From Burkholderiales bacterium (GTDB lineage: Bacteria > Pseudomonadota > Gammaproteobacteria > Burkholderiales > Nitrosomonadaceae): DNA of 64,000 nt. The position numbers and the translations under genes are program-made. The notes under the pieces were generated by a model. The model saw nothing but the letters and a program-made list of their open reading frames with translations, did no database searches and was not told where the DNA came from. Location: the NCBI GenBank assembly GCA_024235755.1, contig JACKLV010000001.1, forward strand, positions 62,001 through 126,000. Direction: 5' to 3'. Position 1 is the stretch's first letter. Each line of letters begins with the position of its first letter. This document shows, piece by piece, positions 52,568-62,420 of this stretch.

Positions 52568-54166
52568 TCAGAAATTAAAGGTCCACTCATCTGTCCAGTC
52601 GTCATCCGCATCTTTGAATGCGCCGACATAATCGACTGTATCAAAGAAAGCGTCATTAACAGGCGCACCAGAAAGCGGCAAAGGTGAGCCTGCGGCAGGC
52701 AGATAACCGTTCAACAGCGGATCTTCCAGACTGTTACCGGATTGCGATGTGAACCAATCAGCTGTTGCAAAGGTTGCGCCGGGACCATCCAAAAAGTCGG
52801 TGCCGCAACCGTGTACAAATGAATTGTTGATGGTCAATTCGCCACTCAGATTGCCGGGCGCGCCTGCGTTCAGGAATGTAGCTTCACCATCGATTGAAAT
52901 GCAATTCTGAAAACCAGTAATAACCGTATTCCAGATATTAGCACCAGTACCGCGGCGCAGCAGGATACCTTGCGTGCCTGCCGATCCGCCAATTATAGTC
53001 ATGTTGGATAACATTGGCTTAGCGCGCGGTTCAATGTCATTATTGACCTCATTGTTGTCTGCTTCAATACCGCGGTCACCGTCATCGGAAGCCTGTTTGA
53101 TCAGTACAAACTGCGCCTTGCCAGTCCAGCCGCTACCCCAGTCGAGACTGTCATCGCCGTTATTTGTCAGCACCATATATTTCATTTGCGCTGTGCCGCC
53201 AAACATTTCAACGCCATCATCGAGCCCCTGATGTACTTGAATAAATTCAAGTTTGGTGGCGGCGCCCACGCCATTGAGCGTCAAACCGTTCAGTTCTTCA
53301 TTGGGACGAACAGCAAAGCCTGCAAACAGGATTTGGGTATATTTGACCAGTCCACTGTTATCGTTGGGATTGTTGCCGCCAAATAATTCTGAAGTAACTG
53401 CCTCAAATGGTACTTCGCAAGGACTGACGCCTTCGTTACAGCCATTAACAGGTGCATTGCCCGAAATTACCAGACCACCCCATTCACCCGCGGATTGCTG
53501 CAATGCGCCGCTCATGACGATTGGATTATCCGGCGTACCTTCGGCCATAATTTTTGAACCGCGTCTGATCCACAGATAATCCGCACCTTGCTGACCGAAA
53601 ATTTTTGTTCCTGGGTTGATGGTCAGCGTCGCACTGTTGACGTTATCGCCACCGATATAAACACCACTCGACACGATCCATTGAATATTTTTTGTCAGCG
53701 TTATATCCTGGTTGTATTCTCCGCTCAGAACACACGAACCTTCAGCAGGACCAGGCGATGAGAAACTCGGACAACCCTGGAAACTGTTGCTGACCAGCTG
53801 ATCCACTGTAAAACGTAACGGATTTGAACCAGGAACAAGCTTGAGTTTAGCGTAAAAATCATTTGCGCCGACGACAACGGAAGGTACATGCACAGAGGTA
53901 GTTGCCGAATCAAATACCACGCGCTGTTGCCCTTTGGCTGCCGGTATTGACTGTGCAGCAATTATCTGCAATCCATCGCCGCTGATTTGCAATTGTGCGC
54001 TGTAAAATTCGGACGACGCCCCATTTAAAACTTCTACGACGGGCATGTCGACAATTCCCGTTGCGGGATCAAATGTCGCTGTTGCGAGGCTGCTTGTTGA
54101 AAACGCACCCAACATGATTGCCGACAGTACTGATAAATTGATATGTTTGTTGTTTGACCTTAGCAT
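52568..54166 (-). CDS. Secreted parallel beta-helix-like protein with repeat module
   Basis: 532 aa from the ATG at 54166, which has GGAGAG seven bases upstream (a TTG four codons earlier overlaps that site). Signal peptide residues 1-28 (AFSTSSLATA). Two N-terminal repeats (ATFDPATGIVDMPVVEVLNG and VFDSATTSVHVPSVVVGAND), each ending in a hydrophobic strand, are followed by a beta-helix-like region with many NNGDD/GTxxNxxI turns. Cys pairs suggest disulfides. No catalytic motif was recognised. It is probably exported to the cell surface or periplasm. The repeat module recurs in the protein at 58672. Confidence 0.75.
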   Translation of the reverse strand: MLRSNNKHINLSVLSAIMLGAFSTSSLATATFDPATGIVDMPVVEVLNGASSEFYSAQLQISGDGLQIIAAQSIPAAKGQQRVVFDSATTSVHVPSVVVGANDFYAKLKLVPGSNPLRFTVDQLVSNSFQGCPSFSSPGPAEGSCVLSGEYNQDITLTKNIQWIVSSGVYIGGDNVNSATLTINPGTKIFGQQGADYLWIRRGSKIMAEGTPDNPIVMSGALQQSAGEWGGLVISGNAPVNGCNEGVSPCEVPFEAVTSELFGGNNPNDNSGLVKYTQILFAGFAVRPNEELNGLTLNGVGAATKLEFIQVHQGLDDGVEMFGGTAQMKYMVLTNNGDDSLDWGSGWTGKAQFVLIKQASDDGDRGIEADNNEVNNDIEPRAKPMLSNMTIIGGSAGTQGILLRRGTGANIWNTVITGFQNCISIDGEATFLNAGAPGNLSGELTINNSFVHGCGTDFLDGPGATFATADWFTSQSGNSLEDPLLNGYLPAAGSPLPLSGAPVNDAFFDTVDYVGAFKDADDDWTDEWTFNF

Positions 54167-54315
54167 TTTTCTCTCCAAATTAAGTATGCTGTAAACCTAG
54201 GTCTGACAAATCTACCAAGCTAATGTGACAAGCGTGTTACACCCCAGTGAAAAATTTACATGCGCTATATTGTTGGAATAACCAATTATGGTAAAAAAGA
54301 AAAGGAGATATCGTT

Positions 54316-54693
54316 ATGTCTATTACATTGAATCACACCATTGTCCCCGCACATGATAAAGAAAAAAGCGCGCAATTTTATGCGCGTATTTTCGGTTTCG
54401 AATATATCGGTCCCTTTGCTTCGTTTTATGTAGTCCGCGTCAACGATACGTTATGTCTGGATTTTGCCAATCGCGATACATTCGAATCACACCATTATGC
54501 TTTTAAGGTATCAGAAGCGGAATTCGATCAAATTTTCAAACGCATCCAAGATGAAAACATTCCATATGGCAGCGGGCCTTTTGAACCGGATAACATGCGC
54601 ATCAACCATAATTATGGCGGTCGAGGTGTTTATTTTCGGGATGAAAACGGACATCTATTGGAAATGTTGACGGCTGATTATGAAATGGAATAA
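54316..54693 (+). CDS. VOC-superfamily (glyoxalase/bleomycin resistance-like) protein
   Basis: 125 aa. Vicinal-oxygen-chelate fold: LNHTIVPAHDKEKSAQFYAR with the first metal His, then FGFEYIGPFASFYVV, and GGRGVYFRDENGHLLEMLT with the final Glu metal ligand. Metal-dependent enzyme or binding protein; substrate unknown. Strong ribosome binding site AAGGAGAT. It overlaps the TonB receptor gene by 14 bases. Confidence 0.9.
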   Translation: MSITLNHTIVPAHDKEKSAQFYARIFGFEYIGPFASFYVVRVNDTLCLDFANRDTFESHHYAFKVSEAEFDQIFKRIQDENIPYGSGPFEPDNMRINHNYGGRGVYFRDENGHLLEMLTADYEME

Positions 54694-56761
54694 CTACGCC
54701 CGTTTATTTAATACAATCGGATTGTCAGCATTATTGCTGACCGTGTTACCCGTATTTGCGCAAATGCCCCAAATAGAACAGACAAGCATTCTTTCCCCGG
54801 TTACAGTCACGGCTACGCGCAGCGAGCGCTCAACTCAGGAGATTCCCAATGCGGTTTCGCAGTTTGACCGCTACCCGCAACAACATTTCCAACCCGGTAT
54901 AACGCTTGACGAATTTGCACGCAACACGCCCGGCGTTTTTTTTCAGAATCAGGCCAATTTCACGCAGGATTTGCGTATATCGATTCGCGGTTTTGGTGCA
55001 CGCTCGGCATTCGGTGTGCGCGGCATTCAGATGTATGTCGACGGCATTCCGCAAACGCTACCCGACGGACAGACGCAACTTGATTCCATCGATCCATCAC
55101 TGATTAAACAGATGGAAATCGTACGCGGCCCCTTGGCATCCTTGTACGGCAATGCATCCGGCGGGATGATCGGCATGACAACGCGCGAAGCGCCACAGGA
55201 ACGTTTTATGGTGTCGCCACGGCAGGTTTTCGGCCAGTACGGTCTGTTCAAATCCGAACTGTTTGCCGGCGGACGACATGAACGGCTTGACTACACCGTA
55301 TTCGGTTCCCATTTACAGCAAAATGGCTGGCGCGATCACAGCAATGTCCAGAACTATTTTTCCCAGGCCAGATTAAATTTTAAAATCAGTGACGATTCGG
55401 ATCTAATGCTGTTATTTCGCAAGTTTTATTCACCTGAAGCCAAGGATCCTGGCAGCCTGACGCGCGAACAGGTGCGCGATGATCCGCGTCAGGCATCTGC
55501 GAGAAACACGCAATTCAATGCTGGCGAAGAAGTCAATCAGGAACAAATGGGCATACGTTTTCGCAAAAAACCGACCTCAAACCAGGAGTTGTCTGTCACA
55601 GCGCATATATTGCACCGCGATTTTCAAAACCGTCTGCCGTTTTTCGACGGCGGTCAGGTACAGTTTGACCGTCTAGTGGGCGGTGTTGCAATGCAATACC
55701 GTCATGATCACCGTCTGCTCGACAAGCCCAATCGCCTGATCATCGGTGTCGATTATGGCATTCAAAACGATGACCGGCAGCGGTTTAATAATGCCGATGG
55801 CAGGCGTGGCGCATTGACATTGAATCAGATTGAACGGGTGCAAAATGTCGGGCCTTTTTTTCGTAATGAATGGCGCGTACATGACAAGTTCAATCTTGTT
55901 CTGGGTGGACGCTGGGACTGGCTGCATTTTCAAGTAAAAGACACTTATCAAGCAGATGGCAACCAATCCGGAGATAAAACGTTTTCCCAGGGAAGCGGCA
56001 CAGCCGGACTGGTGTATCATCTCAACCAACAGCATCAGATCTATACCAACATCGCCACAATCTTTGAAACACCGACCACTACAGAATTGATCAACAACCC
56101 AACCGGTCGTGGCGGATTCAATTCCGCTTTAAAACCTCAAACATCGCTTAGCCAGGAATTGGGTCTGCGCGGCCTGATATACGGATTTCAGTATGAATCC
56201 GCATTGTTCTACATTTATTCGTGGGATGAAATTTTACCGTTTGAATTACCCGAAGCGCCGGGACGCGCTTTTTTTCGCAATACCGGTGAATCCAGCCGTC
56301 TGGGTGTTGAAACGCGACTGGCCACGCCTGAATGGCGCGGATTACGCGGCGAGGCCAGTTATACCTACTCTGACTTTGAATTCGAGAAATACACCGTCGA
56401 TACGATCAGTTTAAAGGGAAATACTTTTCCGGGCATACCCGAGCACCGTTGGGAAGGTTTGCTGCGCTATGCGCATCCGTTTGGATTCTTCGGCCAGTTT
56501 CATGTGCAACATGTCGGTACATTTTTTGTAAACGATACGAATTCGGTCACCAACAATGCCTATACCCTCGGACAACTACTGTTCGGTTGGGGAGCGCGCT
56601 TGCGTTGGCTTGAGGGCAGTATTTTTGCGGGGATCAATAACTTGTTCGATGAACGCTATAACGCCAACACCCGTATCAACGCGGCATTCGACCGTTATTT
56701 CGAACCGGGCGCTCCAGTCAATATGTATGGCGGCATCAGGTTACGTATTACACCATTCTGA
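54680..56761 (+). CDS. TonB-dependent outer-membrane receptor
   Basis: 693 aa. Signal peptide (residues 1-27, ending LPVFA), TonB-box-like SPVTVTATRSE (about 39-49), a plug domain with ISIRGFGARSAFGVRG and VRGPLASLYGNASGGMI, then a 22-strand barrel ending in the C-terminal Phe (RLRITPF). The closest layout is that of FecA-like siderophore or iron-citrate receptors, but the substrate cannot be read. The start overlaps the VOC gene, and the sugar dehydrogenase follows after 94 bases. Confidence 0.94.
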   Translation: MKWNNYARLFNTIGLSALLLTVLPVFAQMPQIEQTSILSPVTVTATRSERSTQEIPNAVSQFDRYPQQHFQPGITLDEFARNTPGVFFQNQANFTQDLRISIRGFGARSAFGVRGIQMYVDGIPQTLPDGQTQLDSIDPSLIKQMEIVRGPLASLYGNASGGMIGMTTREAPQERFMVSPRQVFGQYGLFKSELFAGGRHERLDYTVFGSHLQQNGWRDHSNVQNYFSQARLNFKISDDSDLMLLFRKFYSPEAKDPGSLTREQVRDDPRQASARNTQFNAGEEVNQEQMGIRFRKKPTSNQELSVTAHILHRDFQNRLPFFDGGQVQFDRLVGGVAMQYRHDHRLLDKPNRLIIGVDYGIQNDDRQRFNNADGRRGALTLNQIERVQNVGPFFRNEWRVHDKFNLVLGGRWDWLHFQVKDTYQADGNQSGDKTFSQGSGTAGLVYHLNQQHQIYTNIATIFETPTTTELINNPTGRGGFNSALKPQTSLSQELGLRGLIYGFQYESALFYIYSWDEILPFELPEAPGRAFFRNTGESSRLGVETRLATPEWRGLRGEASYTYSDFEFEKYTVDTISLKGNTFPGIPEHRWEGLLRYAHPFGFFGQFHVQHVGTFFVNDTNSVTNNAYTLGQLLFGWGARLRWLEGSIFAGINNLFDERYNANTRINAAFDRYFEPGAPVNMYGGIRLRITPF

Positions 56762-56855
56762 CCAACAACCCAGGGATTGATCGACACAACTATTGAGACA
56801 GTCTCACAACGATGATACATTGCGTTCAATACTTTATTAATCCCGAGGAGAAGAA

Positions 56856-58016
56856 ATGGCTTATTCATTTTCGTTGAATACACGTCTTCATAAAACGATA
56901 ACCGGCTTACTGGTGATCTGGCTGTGTGGTTGTTTGCTGACAACCGCAGTCTATGCGCAGCGTATTCAGACGGCATTTGATGTCAAGCTGCTTGCACGCG
57001 GACTCAATCACCCGTGGGGAATGGCTTTTCTGCCCGATGGAAAAATGCTGGTCACAGAACGAGCCGGCCGGTTGCGTATCGTAGCGCCAGATGGCCGCAT
57101 TTCCGAACCGGTTAGTAATGTACCCGCAGTTTATCACGAAAAACAGGGCGGCCTGCTCGATGTAGCGCTTGACCCCGATTTCACTACCAATCGGCTGATT
57201 TATCTGTCTTATGCCGAGCCTGTCAAAACATCGGACGGCACTATCGCCAGCACTGCGGTCGCGCGTGCAGAACTGGACGGCAACAGTCTAAAAAATCTAA
57301 AAGTCATATTCCGGCAGGATCCTAAAACACAGGGTGGACAGCATTTTGGCTCACGCCTGGTGTTTGCGCCGGACGGCAACCTGTTTATCACGCTTGGCGA
57401 CCGTGGCAATCACATGGAAGAAGCACAGAATACCGATAACCATATCGGTACCATTATCCGCATCCGTCCGGATGGCTCCGTTCCGGACGACAATCCTTTT
57501 GTAAATGATAAAAAGGCAAAACCCGAAATCTGGTCGTACGGTCACCGCAGCGTTCAGGGTGCAGCAATACATCCTAAAACCGGCGAACTATGGATTCATG
57601 AACACGGTCCGCGCGGCGGCGATGAAATCAATATTCCTAAACCCGGAAAAAACTATGGCTGGCCGCACGCCAGTTATGGCATGCACTATTCAATGATACC
57701 GATCAAAGACGAGCATGCCGAACAGGGGTATGAAGAACCGATTTATTACTGGACGCCATCGGTTGCACCTTCCGGTATGCTGTTCTATACCGGCGGCCTG
57801 TTTCCGGGATGGCGTAACAGCTTATTTGTGGGCACACTGGCCGGTCAGCATCTGATCCGATTATCGGTCAGCGAAAATAAAGTATTGTCTGAAGAACAAC
57901 TGCTGAAAAACACCCTGCGTTTTCGTGACGTAGAGCAAGGCCCTGATGGCGCCATTTATCTATTGACCGATGAAGATGACGGCAAGATCCTGAAGCTGGT
58001 GCCGGCGGCTAATTGA
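56856..58016 (+). CDS. PQQ-dependent aldose sugar dehydrogenase (YliI/Asd-like)
   Basis: 386 aa. N-terminal membrane/signal segment (residues 14-34, ending TAVYAQ). Beta-propeller of the soluble glucose dehydrogenase family: NHPWGMAFLPDGKMLVTERA, GNHMEEAQN, GHRSVQGAAIHPKTGELWIHEHGPRGGDEIN (catalytic His and PQQ/Ca2+ region) and the C-terminal RFRDVEQGPDGAIYLLTD. It oxidises sugars using PQQ in the periplasm. Strong ribosome binding site GAGGAGAAG. Confidence 0.93.
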   Translation: MAYSFSLNTRLHKTITGLLVIWLCGCLLTTAVYAQRIQTAFDVKLLARGLNHPWGMAFLPDGKMLVTERAGRLRIVAPDGRISEPVSNVPAVYHEKQGGLLDVALDPDFTTNRLIYLSYAEPVKTSDGTIASTAVARAELDGNSLKNLKVIFRQDPKTQGGQHFGSRLVFAPDGNLFITLGDRGNHMEEAQNTDNHIGTIIRIRPDGSVPDDNPFVNDKKAKPEIWSYGHRSVQGAAIHPKTGELWIHEHGPRGGDEINIPKPGKNYGWPHASYGMHYSMIPIKDEHAEQGYEEPIYYWTPSVAPSGMLFYTGGLFPGWRNSLFVGTLAGQHLIRLSVSENKVLSEEQLLKNTLRFRDVEQGPDGAIYLLTDEDDGKILKLVPAAN

Positions 58017-58034
58017 ATATTTCAAGTAATACTA

Positions 58035-58634
58035 ATGCAAGTTGCCTTTTCTGAAGCGGCGGAACGTAACAAACGATCGATTCTAGAGAAGCTTCGTACA
58101 CTACTCGCATCGAGTAAGTCCGTGCTCGAAATTGGCAGCGGCACCGGCCAACATGCTGTTTACTTCGCTCCTGCCCTGCCCCAACTGGTCTGGCAGCCTT
58201 CTGAACTGCCAGATAAACTAGATTTGTTGCTAAATCAATGCCTGCAACATCCCTCAGAAAATCTGGCCAGACCCATTGCACTGGACATTGATAATGGTAA
58301 TTGGGCTACTGCTCAAGTCGACGCCGTATTTACAGCCAATACACTGCACATTATCCATTGGCCGCAAGTATGCAGGTTGTTTAATCAGATCAGCACATTA
58401 CTGCCTTCAAACGGGATTTTCTGCACCTATGGGCCATTTAATGTTGACGGCCGTTATACCAGTAAAAGCAATGCGCAATTCGACAGCTGGCTTAAAGGCC
58501 GCGATTACCGAAGCGGTATTCGTGACATTGGGGATTTACAGTACCAGGCCGAGCAATGCGATCTAAGACTGCAGGAGAATTACGCAATGCCTGCCAATAA
58601 TCGCTTGCTCGTCTGGCGAAAGTTAAATGATTAA
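58035..58634 (+). CDS. DUF938-family putative SAM-dependent methyltransferase
   Basis: 199 aa. The glycine-rich loop VLEIGSGTGQHAVYFA (about residues 34-50) is a SAM-binding motif, followed by WQPSELPDK and TANTLHIIHW, all typical of DUF938 proteins. The methyl acceptor is unknown. It lies 18 bases after the sugar dehydrogenase in the same direction. Confidence 0.9.
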   Translation: MQVAFSEAAERNKRSILEKLRTLLASSKSVLEIGSGTGQHAVYFAPALPQLVWQPSELPDKLDLLLNQCLQHPSENLARPIALDIDNGNWATAQVDAVFTANTLHIIHWPQVCRLFNQISTLLPSNGIFCTYGPFNVDGRYTSKSNAQFDSWLKGRDYRSGIRDIGDLQYQAEQCDLRLQENYAMPANNRLLVWRKLND

Positions 58635-58671
58635 ATTAACCAATCTCAGAACGCCGCTCAGTTAAATAGCA

Positions 58672-59739
58672 TCAATTCCGCCGCTCGGCCTGTTTGAGTG
58701 AAAATGTCAAAGGACTTGAGCCGATAATTAGCTCCAAATCAGCACTGTAACGCGTCACTCCGCCAAAGATATCTGATACATTGACACAAGGCAGGCTTAC
58801 AGCGCTATTGTTGGAATAGACAGCTGTGCAGCTGTTGTTATTGACTTGCGACACACTGATCTGCTGCGCTGAAATAAGCTTGAATGACGGTGCACCACCT
58901 GACGATACAAGCTGAAGTTCAGCGTCGTACATACTTACAACGCCAAATTCATTGGTGATTCTGACGCAAGGAACAAGTAACGTTCCATTAGCAGAAAAAG
59001 TGGCGGTACAACGTTCAAAAGGATTGCTGCTGATCTCTTGGACATCTGCCATGGTCAGTTCAGTATCGTATAGTCTAACCAACGCAACCCGTCCATCTGA
59101 AAATTCCGAACCGTTATCGACAAAAAAGTGAATCAACCGTTCCGGATTGTTTGAATAAGTACTAAAATCCATCGATGTGGATGTACCTTGAACTTGTAAT
59201 ACACCATTTAAATAGACCGAAACCACATCATCATTATTGTGTGTTAACACAACATGATGATAGGTGTCATAGCTGAACGTATCATTTGCTGTCAGATCTG
59301 GGTAAACCTCAAGCCGATTTTCCGGGTCTACATAAAAAGCGTTGTCACTTTGACGATTCGAAACGCCAAAAATAACTTTATACCGATCAGGGTCCGATTC
59401 GTCTGCTTCAAACTGGAACACGAGTTCCACCGAGTAGGCGTTGCTGTTTCCCAGTGCACTTCTTGACAAAAGAAGCAATCCGGCTTGTTCATCGAACGGT
59501 CTATTGCCGTCAAAGCGATACACCACGCGTTCTTCACCAAATACCATATCGGTCATAAAACTGTTTTCAGACAATGGGTCAATGGGTGTAATCGCGACCA
59601 CATCCGTTTCTTGTGCACTAAAAGAATTATCAAATGTATACGTTGCCACAGGTGCCGGCGCAGCCTGCACTGTTACAGCGAATATACCAAGACATAGATA
59701 GCTAATAACGCCTGCTATATATTGATTTCGTGTATTCAT
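58672..59739 (-). CDS. Secreted LamG/concanavalin-like protein with two C-terminal repeat modules
   Basis: 355 aa. Signal peptide residues 1-26 (AVTVQA). Residues about 35-235 form a laminin-G/concanavalin-like beta-sandwich (YTFDNSFSAQE, YHHVVLTHNNDDVVSVYLNG, VALVRLYDTELTMADVQEI). Two C-terminal repeats, CTATFSANGTLLVPCVRI and CTAVYSNNSAVSLPCVNV, each with a Cys pair and a following YxAELxL strand, match in pattern the N-terminal repeats of the 52568 protein. Probably an exported carbohydrate- or surface-binding protein. Confidence 0.82.
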   Translation of the reverse strand: MNTRNQYIAGVISYLCLGIFAVTVQAAPAPVATYTFDNSFSAQETDVVAITPIDPLSENSFMTDMVFGEERVVYRFDGNRPFDEQAGLLLLSRSALGNSNAYSVELVFQFEADESDPDRYKVIFGVSNRQSDNAFYVDPENRLEVYPDLTANDTFSYDTYHHVVLTHNNDDVVSVYLNGVLQVQGTSTSMDFSTYSNNPERLIHFFVDNGSEFSDGRVALVRLYDTELTMADVQEISSNPFERCTATFSANGTLLVPCVRITNEFGVVSMYDAELQLVSSGGAPSFKLISAQQISVSQVNNNSCTAVYSNNSAVSLPCVNVSDIFGGVTRYSADLELIIGSSPLTFSLKQAERRN

Positions 59740-59995
59740 ATTATTTTTCTCATTATTGGATTAACAAAACTGACATGATAAATCGGTCGTATCAATTACC
59801 CTATCAATACCGCGCGAAATGGCTGATAATCAATACAATCAAAATTTTCTGTCTTTTCTTTACGCAGGATATCGCAAAATATGATTGCTCTTTCAATAAC
59901 TTCATGAAATTAAGTCATAATTCTTATCCTTTATAGAGAAGCTACTGGTTATCAAGCAACCTGTCAAGAAGTATTTAATTCAACAAACCAATCAA

Positions 59996-62401
59996 CTATT
60001 CAGTTAGTTTGATATTAAAATTTTGCTGCCAGTAACGCGGTCGTAATTGCCGCCAACTGCCGACAACAAAACCTTCCGGTTCGAAGCGCATCAGTATCGC
60101 GCCATGCCAATCGCTGCGCAGCAGCATGCTCCCCTGTTCGCGGTAGCGTTCTACGATATCACCCCTCGGATGCCCGAAACGGTTACGATAACCAACGGTA
60201 AAAACGGTAACCGCCGGATTCACCTGTTTTACAAAGGCTTTACTCGAAGAGGTCAGGCTGCCGTGATGCGGAGCGATCAGCACCGTGGATAATAGTTTTT
60301 CATGTTGAACGTCCATCAACTTTCGTTCAGCTGCACGGCCGATATCGGCTGGTATAAGTATGCTACCTGTGGCTGTCGTTATTTTTAAGACACAGCTGCT
60401 GGCATTGGTCTGGCGCGACGCATCCTGATAAATATCAGCATTCGGATAAAGGATTTCAAAACCAATACCGTCCCAATGCCAGGACTGACCTTGAACACAC
60501 AATACGCTTCGATGGGCAGCCTGTGAAATGGGATGATTCACGTCCAGCGATGAAAGCAGCATTTGGACATTCAAAGTATTAAGTACCGATAACGCACCTC
60601 CGCTATGATCAGAATCGGCATGTGAAACAATTATTTTATCCAACTTGCCAATTCCCCGTGCGCGTAGAAACGGTATTACAATACGTTCCCCACTGTCACT
60701 TTCGGCATAGGCTGGGCCAGTGTCAAACAATAAGGCATGATGCTGCGTTTGCGCCACCACAGCTAGTCCTTGCCCAACATCAAGAACCGTCAACCAAAGT
60801 GCGCCTTCAGGTGGTTTCGGTGGAAAAACCAAAAACAATGGCAACAGTGCAACTATGCCGAGCCAACGCGCCGGAAATCCCGAAAAAAAATTCAAGCCGA
60901 GACTACCCGGCAGCAACAACCAAATGATACCGATAACAGCAACGGCTATGGCCCATAATGGTGGCGTATGCTGCTGCCAAACCGGTTGCGGCAATTCATT
61001 CAGTCCTTGAAGAACAGTCATCACAATACTTAATATTCCGTGTGCCAGTGGTAACAGAAATTCACACGAAGGAATCATGGAAAGCAATGTAAGTGGCACG
61101 ACAAACAGGCTGACCAGCGGAATTGCGACTGCATTGGCAACTGGTGACACCATAGATACCTGTTGAAATAGTGCCAGCAACAACGGAATCAATCCCAGAG
61201 TTATTGCCCATTGCACGCGTATCCAGCCGACAAGCCAGTGCATCGTACCAATACGGCCGACAGTAACCAGCATAATAACGCTAATTGCACCGAATGAAAG
61301 CCAAAATCCCGCTGACAACACCGCCCAAGGATCAATAATGACAACCAGAAGCAGCGCCCAGGCCAAAACCATCGAGGGTGTTGTCACTCGACCATGCCAG
61401 ATCGCTACCGCTACAACAGTCAACATAAAAAATGCGCGTTGCGCCGGAATCGCAAAACCAGAGAGTAACGCATACACAAACGCCGCCAACAGGCCGGCAG
61501 CAGCAGCAGCCCGTCGTGCTGGAAGACGAAGCAGCAGATTCGCACTTTGACGCCATATTCCGAAAACCAGAAAATACACTATGCTGGCGACAAGTGTAAT
61601 ATGTAACCCGGATATGGCCATTAAATGATTAGTGCCGGTGCGTGTAAAAATTTGCCATTGATCGGTCGGTATTGCGCGCTGATCGCCAGTCGCCAGCGTC
61701 ATAAGAACACCCGCATAGCGGTGGCCGTCAAGAATCGAACCAAACCGCTGCTGAATCTGCTGACGTTGCGCTGCAATCCAGTAAGCTGGGCTACTAGCCT
61801 TAGCGTCTAGCAGAAGATTATTTGTTGCCGTCCGTACATAACCCACTGCACGGATGTTACGCTCCAGCGCCCAAGCTTCATAATCAAAGCCGTGTGGATT
61901 GGCTTGACCGTGTGGACGTTTTAAACGTACTGTAAGTTGCCAACGCTCACCGGCGTGAATGGATGGCCATGCACGACTTTTATCATTTTGTGAGCGCTCC
62001 GGGTACCAGGACATCGAAACACGCTTGGGCACGTGTGCTTGAGGTGTGAGTACTTGTTCGACTTCGAATTCAAACCGAACACTGCTGCCAGTATACTGCG
62101 GCAGGCCCGAAATCACACCGGTTATTTGAATATCCCTGCCCTCCCATGCTTCTGGCAAAGCATCTGCAAGACGCCAGTGCGCCATGCCGGCGGCCCAGAA
62201 ATATCCTCCACCTAATAAAAGCGATATAAACAAAAACCGGCTGACCGCCTGCAATACAATCTTTCGGCTGCGCCAGCATAATACGCAAGCAATGAATAAC
62301 AACGGCAAGAATAGTGCAGTCTGCATTGCCGGCAGCTCAGCCTGCCATTGCAGTAGAATGACGCCTGAAACAAATAGCAGAATCCCAAGCCGTATCGGCA
62401 C
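59996..62401 (-). CDS. comEC: DNA internalization competence protein ComEC/Rec2
   Basis: 801 aa from the GTG at 62401. The frame is open to 62527, but that would overlap the radical-SAM gene by about 107 bases; starting at 62401 the protein begins with the usual short leader before the first membrane helix. Order: N-terminal DUF4131 part, competence domain with many helices (NHLMAISGLHITLVA, RAFFMLTVVAVAIW) and a C-terminal metallo-beta-lactamase domain with SHADSDHSGGALS (about residue 580). It forms the inner-membrane channel for single-stranded DNA in natural transformation. Confidence 0.93.
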   Translation of the reverse strand: MPIRLGILLFVSGVILLQWQAELPAMQTALFLPLLFIACVLCWRSRKIVLQAVSRFLFISLLLGGGYFWAAGMAHWRLADALPEAWEGRDIQITGVISGLPQYTGSSVRFEFEVEQVLTPQAHVPKRVSMSWYPERSQNDKSRAWPSIHAGERWQLTVRLKRPHGQANPHGFDYEAWALERNIRAVGYVRTATNNLLLDAKASSPAYWIAAQRQQIQQRFGSILDGHRYAGVLMTLATGDQRAIPTDQWQIFTRTGTNHLMAISGLHITLVASIVYFLVFGIWRQSANLLLRLPARRAAAAAGLLAAFVYALLSGFAIPAQRAFFMLTVVAVAIWHGRVTTPSMVLAWALLLVVIIDPWAVLSAGFWLSFGAISVIMLVTVGRIGTMHWLVGWIRVQWAITLGLIPLLLALFQQVSMVSPVANAVAIPLVSLFVVPLTLLSMIPSCEFLLPLAHGILSIVMTVLQGLNELPQPVWQQHTPPLWAIAVAVIGIIWLLLPGSLGLNFFSGFPARWLGIVALLPLFLVFPPKPPEGALWLTVLDVGQGLAVVAQTQHHALLFDTGPAYAESDSGERIVIPFLRARGIGKLDKIIVSHADSDHSGGALSVLNTLNVQMLLSSLDVNHPISQAAHRSVLCVQGQSWHWDGIGFEILYPNADIYQDASRQTNASSCVLKITTATGSILIPADIGRAAERKLMDVQHEKLLSTVLIAPHHGSLTSSSKAFVKQVNPAVTVFTVGYRNRFGHPRGDIVERYREQGSMLLRSDWHGAILMRFEPEGFVVGSWRQLRPRYWQQNFNIKLTE

Positions 62402-62420
62402 TGGTTCTCTGTTACAGCTG

